Source: Larix sibirica (Eukaryota; Streptophyta; Pinopsida; Pinales; Pinaceae). From it: DNA of 21,524 nt. The notes under the pieces were generated by a model. The model saw nothing but the letters and a program-made list of their open reading frames with translations, was not told the origin of the DNA and searched no databases. Below, piece by piece: positions 16,490-21,524 of the stretch. The stretch spans positions 22,843 to 44,366 of the forward strand of contig NWUY0300028820.1 of NCBI GenBank assembly GCA_004151065.3. The letters are read 5' to 3'. Numbering within the stretch: position 1 is the first letter of the stretch; each line of letters begins with the position of its first letter. A program made the translations under genes and the position numbers.

Positions 16490-18249
16490 GAAGTAGTTGA
16501 CCTCAAAATCTGTTATGGCAAGGAAAATGATCCTTTGCTCATTTTTAAAACCCTATAATTTTTGTTGTTATAGAGGAATGCAAAAGACTCATCTTCTCAT
16601 CATCTAAGGGTTTCTAAAGATGTGCTTTTAAAGGAGGATTCGATAGAAAAGCAGAATGGGTCTGGTGGTAAGGGATTTAATTGGCACAAACTTGATCTGG
16701 GTTGTATAATCAGAGGTAACACAACCACTGGAAAGGACCTTGGTGCTAAGGCCCTAATCTGAACCAGTGCAGAAGGAAAAGAGTTTTGAGGAAGGAGCAA
16801 TGGGGAAAGACTTGTTGTTAGGGAAGATATTAGGGTATAGACAAGATCTTGCCCTATACTGAGAAAATTGAATGGAAGGCATACAACTAAAGAAATTTTA
16901 GATACCTGGATGTAGAACAAATGGGCTTTGTTCATCGACTTCGGCCCATCTATTAGCATGTTATTGCATGGATGTATCAGTTTCATGTTTCGATATGAAG
17001 AGGATGTGAATATGATTCTTAGTGGTAATTGGTTCTAGGGTTCAGGTTATTTAAATCTAAATCCATGGCACCCTTGCTTCGATTCTAAATTTGAGGTAGT
17101 TACAACCATAACCACATAGGTAAAATTCCCAAATCAGCCAATGTGAATGTATTATAGCTATGGGAAATAGGCTTAGAAGAACGATCGAGGTGGACTATGC
17201 TTATGAATCAAATTGTAGATAGTCGATAGCACATGCACTAGTGGAGATCATCATTAAGGATGGTATTTTCAAAATCCTGGAGACTGTTTGTGGTGAAAGG
17301 GTTTTTATTGTCTCCTTGGACTACTCCAATGTGCCTTTTCGTTGTATAAAATGCCATCAATATGGACACCTATAAAATGACTACCCTTTACCCTTCAAAA
17401 CTTTTGTCTAGAGGAACAAGTTAGTCACAATCCCTATTGAGGTGGAGACAAAAGTTGAAACTCAAAGACCAGCAAAGGATATGGTGGTATTGTGAAGAAG
17501 GTAGAGGGTGGTGACTTTCAAGAAAGAGGTGTTGAAGAGGTTCAAAAGTTTTGGGACATCACTATTATCGATACATTTTTTGGGATACGACCTCTAGTTC
17601 ACATTAGCTCTAAGGTTTCTTCGATCCAACCTAATTTTTCAATTTAAGTTTCTAATGTCGTTCAGTCACATGTTGTTCAAGAGGTCATTGACAAGACCAA
17701 AGTTTCTCAACCCACTCATGAGGATTTGGATAATAGTGGAAAGTTTATTTTGACCTATGATCTTAACCATCTTACTATTTATGAACATGAAAATACTATC
17801 TCAAAGGATAATTGGCCATTAACTCTGGTTGTGTGTTCAAAATTACTTAGTTCCTATTCTAGGAAAAAGAAGGATATTGGGGTCTCGGTGGGGGCAACAA
17901 AAGTAAGGGTGACATGCCTAGTTCTAATACTAAATTATATTCTAGTAGTTCATTACTAGGGAAGGCTAGTCTCGACAATCTAGATAGAGAGGTTTTGATC
18001 TTAAGAGAGAGCCTTTCACATGTGAAGAATATTGTGGTAAAGGACGATATGATCTACAACCTATGAAGATAGATATTGGAGGGAAGTTTATAGCTAAAAC
18101 AAGGACCCAAGCCCATCTCAAGTTGGAGGAAAATATTATTTAAATCATGCACCTAAGTTAATGTAATTAAAGAAATTAAACAGGGTCGACAAAGACCCAT
18201 TGCTAGGGTACTTAGAGCAATAAAACCTCTCAAAGGAGGTTTGACATGA
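16490..18249 (+). pseudogene. LINE-B ORF1 (DUF4283, CCHC zinc knuckle), broken
   Basis: The gag-like RNA-binding protein of LINE-B. One frame from about 16517 reads KENDPLLIF, KQNGSGGKGFNWHKLDLG, then DUF4283 at about 16910-17170 (NKWALFIDFGPSISML, GYLNLNPWHPCFDSKFE, VKFPNQPM), with TAG and TGA stops inside. After a frameshift the zinc knuckle is at 17343-17384 (CIKCHQYGHL, then stop, NDYP): the last Cys is Tyr, a TGC-to-TAC change. The C-terminal end is readable just before the stop (RPIARVLRAIKPLKGGLT), TGA at 18247-18249, overlapping the ORF2 ATG. No clear start codon survives; the boundary is approximate. Confidence 0.8.
18246..18249 (+). promoter_or_regulatory. ATGA stop-start overlap of LINE-B ORF1 and ORF2
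   Basis: TTGACATGAAGATA: TGA at 18247-18249 ends the ORF1 frame, and ATG at 18246-18248 starts ORF2 (MKIL). It is the same four-base overlap as in LINE-A, though the elements are clearly diverged. Confidence 0.7.
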
Positions 18250-19589
18250 AGATATTGTTTGCCAATATTAAGGATTTGGGCTAGCCCTAGCTAGAATAGT
18301 TGACGTAGAGAAGCCAAATGTATTTACTACAATAAACTATGGGTAGCAGGATTGTCTTCATGGATTTTCTAAAGAAGTGTTATAAGGACTAGGAGTTTAC
18401 CCTCACTGATTTATAGGACTTTGTAGGGGTTAAATTATAGTATGGAACACAAATTTAACCCTAATCAATTATTTTGTTGCATTTTTAAGTCTACACGTGA
18501 AACTTTATAGTAAAATCATGGGCAAGTCTTGTATTGTTCTAAATGTGTATCGACCTTACGAGGACAAAAATATATTTTGGGAGAGGGTATTCTATTTAGA
18601 GGATATCAAGGAAGTTAGAATGATTATTGGTGGCAATTTGAATTTTACTTTGAATATATTGGAGATGTGGTGTGATTTACATTGTGTGGATAGGTTGTCA
18701 AAGTTCTTCCTTGATCGCATTGAAAGTGATAGTCTAGTAGATGTGGAGCTAATTTCCATCAAGCCATTGTGGTGGACTAATAGGCGATGGTAAGCGTTGT
18801 CAAAACAACAAGACAGGTTCCTAGTCTAAGCAGCGATATTGTAATAGAAGGATCGAAAAAGATCCTCGACAGAGGATGGCATATTGTCTAGACATAGTTT
18901 AATCTTTTTAAAATTTGAAATAAATAAATAGAGGCCAAGGAGTCCTTTTATATTTATAAATCAAATTGTCTCTTGGAAGAGGATTTCCAGGAGTTGGTGA
19001 TGACCACCTAGAGGTGCTAAAGTGAAAATTTACCAGTCTCAACAAATGCACAATTTGTAAGTTCTTTAAAGGAAGTTAAAGAGAAGGTGGTTGTGTGGGT
19101 AGGTGAAGGGTTCACAAATAAAGACAAATAACTCAAGGAAATCGAGGAGGAACTAGGAGAGATGTTCAAGAATAATACTACTGGTGTTTTGAGGAAGCAT
19201 CTAACTAATTAGACTTTAACAATTGAAGAATAGGAAAGGGGAACTTTTGGATGATAGAGATGCTAATTGGAGATGGAAAAGTCAAACTTATTGACTATAG
19301 TTAAGTGATGAGAATACAAAAAAAATCAGCAATTGGACAGCCATTAGAAAACACCAATACAATTTGGGAGATGGTGAATGAAGAAGGGAACTCTATTAGA
19401 AATTTCATGGACATGGTTTATCAAAGTGTAATAGACTTTGGGAGGATTTATAAAAAAATATTAGGAACAAACATAACAGATATTATTAAGGCTTCAAATT
19501 TCTTTCCAAGAGTGGTTTCTAATAATGGAAATAGATAAATCCTTGAAAAAATTAACACATGAGTAGATCTTGTCTGCTCTAATATGTTT

Positions 19590-19691
19590 CAAAAAAGACA
19601 AGACTTTAGGCCCTAATGGGTGGATAGTTGAATATTACTACAAAAAAGACAAGACTTTAGGCCCTAATGGGTGTATAGTTGAATATTACTA
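19590..19691 (+). repeat. 51-bp (17-codon) tandem duplication in the LINE-B RT
   Basis: 19590-19640 and 19641-19691 are head-to-tail copies with one mismatch (G19623/T19674). Each encodes KKDKTLGPNG(W/C)IVEYY, the conserved GPDG-type motif at the start of the LINE RT. The length preserves the frame. With one mismatch in an otherwise badly decayed element, the duplication is younger than the insertion, or was made by the assembly. Confidence 0.93.
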
Positions 19692-21425
19692 ATTCTTTGA
19701 TTTAATTGGTGACAATTTGCTAAGGGTGGTGGAGAAGGTTAGAATTATAAGTAAAGTGTCAAGATATTTCAACTCTAGCTTCATTTCTCTTATCCCTAAA
19801 ATTGACAACCCTGATTCATAAGATGACTTTTGTCCTATTCATCTCTATAATTGTATATATAATATAATTGCTAAGATCCTCACAATCTAATTAAAAATAA
19901 TTATTTCAAAGGCTATCTCTATAGACCAATTTGGCTTTTCAAAGGGTAAACAGATTCATAAAGAAATTGGTACAACACAATAAAAGGACTACATTCAATT
20001 AGATTAAAAAACATGACATCCACAATGGTGAAAATATACCTCTTAAAGGCAAATGAGAGGATTTGTTGGCTTTACTTAAGGCTTATGTTGATACATATTG
20101 ATTTGTAACTTGTCAGTGGTTAATTGGATTATGGCTTGTGTATGTTCTATATCCTTTGTTGTACTTATAAATGGTTTTGCTTCATCAATTTTCACTCCTT
20201 CAAGAAGACTAAGGCAAGGGTTTCCTTTGTCCCCCAATTTTTTTTTACTGGTGGCAGAAGGGATTAGTATATCCATACAAAAGGCTAAGAGAACTAGAGT
20301 TATCAAAGGGGTAAATGTTGATGGAGTTGAATTTCTTACTCATCTTTTGTTTGTTGATGATGTTCTACTCTTCACAAATGGAACTATGGATGAAGGTCAT
20401 AAGCTCAAGGATAAGAGACAAATATTTTGCAAATCCATGAGCATTGAAATTAATTAGCATAAGTCTTTGATGATTTTTAATGCTATGAGTGACACGCGAC
20501 AAGCTATGAGACCCGTTTTCCCATTTCCAAACCTAGACTTGGATTCTTGACTCAAATATATGGGCTTCAGTATGAAACCAAATGGTTTCTTAAAACAAGG
20601 TTGGTAATGGCTTTTAGGAAAATTTAAAAGGAAGGTCATTTTTTAGTGTAATAGGTGGTTTCCAAGGGGTGGGATATTGACACTAGTAAAATCAGTATTG
20701 GAGGCAATACTAGTTTAATGGCATTCCCTGGCACATATATCCATAAGGGTATATCGCAAAGTGTTCAAGAAAATTGTTACAGATTTATTTGGAAGGACAA
20801 TTCAAATCAAGGGGGTTATCATCTTGTTAAATGGAAAAAATTGGCTCATCCAAAACATAAAGGCAGTCAATGTCACTAAAACGATTCACCATTTTGAATC
20901 AGCTTTGGCATCCAAAATCCTTTGGAATCTCATAAGCAAAGAGATTATGCGGAAAAGAATAATTGCCAAGAAATACCTATCTCCAAGGTCTCTATTGGAT
21001 TGGATAAGGATATATAGAAAGAGTATTAAAAATGTTTTGAATCACTTGAAGGTACTAGCCTCTGCATTCCCAATCATTCGCAAAATTTAGTAGGTTGGCA
21101 ATGGAATACAGGTTCGTATCAGGAGCGATGTTATTTTGGGATGTGGTAATAATATCTTCCTAACTGAGGAATTGGTACAATACTTGCAAGATCAGGGATA
21201 CTTCCCTTTGAATCAAGTTGTATATAAGACATATACATACATTTGGCATCAAGTTTGGTTGTATATAGTAGCATTAGGATTCGAAGTTAGGTAGCTTATT
21301 ATATATAAATATTACCTAGAGGAACGAAGAAAAGGTTAGTTAAATCTCAAACTAGAGGTTGATTGTTTTGGTTGGTCAATGAATAATATTGGGGGCAAGT
21401 ATACAACAAGGATAGGATGCAAACA

Positions 21426-21524
21426 TGTAATACCCCAATTGTTAATCCCCAGACTAGGCTATTATTTAATTTATTATTGGGAACTAGGTACCAGGACTAT
21501 GGACTTTGGACATTATTATTATTG
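21426..21524 (+). other. Foreign sequence after LINE-B; possible LTR edge
   Basis: The LINE reading frame (YTTRIGC) loses family similarity at about 21425. The following bases begin TGTAATACCCCAATTG; many plant Ty3-type LTRs begin TG with a TGTAAYACCCC-like start. Only 99 bases are visible, so no second LTR, primer binding site or target-site duplication can be checked. Confidence 0.3.

Larger units (their letters stand above)
16380..21425 (+). mobile_element. LINE-B: older L1-type plant LINE, 3' end missing
   Basis: A plus-strand non-LTR element in a different lineage from LINE-A. It has an ORF1 with DUF4283 and a zinc knuckle, then an ORF2 with endonuclease, RT and downstream linker. It carries many more stops and frameshifts than LINE-A, so it is older. 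The 5' border is approximate: leader-like sequence begins near 16380, but no target-site duplication can be tested because the 3' end is not in the window. Similarity to LINE ORF2 runs to about 21425 and then stops abruptly, before any zf-RVT. The end is either a truncation or an insertion of another element there. Confidence 0.85.
18246..21425 (+). pseudogene. LINE-B ORF2 (endonuclease, RT), broken and 3'-truncated
   Basis: It starts MKILFANIKDLG, the usual LINE endonuclease opening, followed by many stops. The endonuclease middle is at 18497-18793 (SCIVLNVYRPYED; IIGGNLNF, where the usual GGDFNF Asp is Asn at 18635-18637; PLWWTNRRW). The RT begins near 19590 with LGPNGW and SLIPKIDNP (about 19775), then QFGFSKGKQIH. 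Motif A is VKIYLLKANE, so the first catalytic Asp is Tyr (20037-20039). Motif B is RRLRQGFPLSP and motif C LFVDDVLLF (near 20350). Later segments (KGWDIDTSKI, LWNLISKEIM, VGNGIQVRIRSD, KYTTRIGC) match the post-RT region of plant LINEs. About 1060 codons remain; no zf-RVT or RNase H is present in the window. Confidence 0.85.

Noticed and set aside
16600-16986. 128-codon minus-strand frame
   Set aside because: Antisense to LINE-B ORF1, whose DUF4283 reads clearly on the plus strand.
1-21524. CRISPR array, tRNA or rRNA genes, bacterial operon features
   Set aside because: No regularly spaced repeats with unique spacers and no cloverleaf or rRNA-like sequence seen; the content is plant nuclear.

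Overview
The window is nuclear DNA from a land plant, most likely a seed plant. It is AT-rich and gene-poor. It holds one plant-type single-exon gene of the PADRE/DUF4228 family and two decayed plant LINEs (L1-like, with DUF4283 and a zinc knuckle in ORF1). No feature is bacterial. The species cannot be fixed from the sequence; a repeat-rich genome such as a gymnosperm would fit.

Layout. 1-1398 is AT-rich non-coding DNA with small degenerate tandem repeats. 1413-9142 (minus strand) is a nearly full-length LINE, here called LINE-A. It is bounded by a perfect 14-bp target-site duplication (1399-1412 and 9143-9156) and a 10-base A tail. In transcription order it has a short 5' leader, ORF1 (DUF4283 plus zinc knuckle), ORF2 (endonuclease, reverse transcriptase, zf-RVT, RNase H) and a 1.25-kb 3' region that may hold a third ORF. 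ORF1 and ORF2 overlap by the four bases ATGA. All frames carry stops or frameshifts.

Three single Ns (232, 5456, 9450) look like contig joins. The bases after 9450 (9451-12751) repeat 6149-9449 without an offset change. The bases after 5456 repeat 4936-5440 with about 6% difference. Both are best read as unresolved contig overlaps, so the real locus is probably about 3.8 kb shorter and the second LINE-A 5' half is not a second insertion.

12459-14799 is AT-rich spacer with several short tandem duplications. 14800-15270 (minus strand) is the only intact gene: a 156-residue PADRE protein with an N-terminal myristoylation/palmitoylation-type sequence and a TATA box about 120 bp upstream of its ATG. 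From about 16.4 kb to 21425 (plus strand) lies LINE-B, an older and more damaged LINE of a different lineage. It also has an ATGA ORF1/ORF2 overlap, plus a 17-codon tandem duplication in its RT region. Its homology stops at 21425, where TGTAATACCCC begins, possibly the edge of an LTR retrotransposon that runs out of the window.

The two LINEs point away from each other with the PADRE gene between them. Neither LINE can be autonomous as sequenced. The most unusual signals are the shared ATGA overlap, the possible third ORF in LINE-A, a local in-register substitution in the LINE-A RT, and the assembly duplications.
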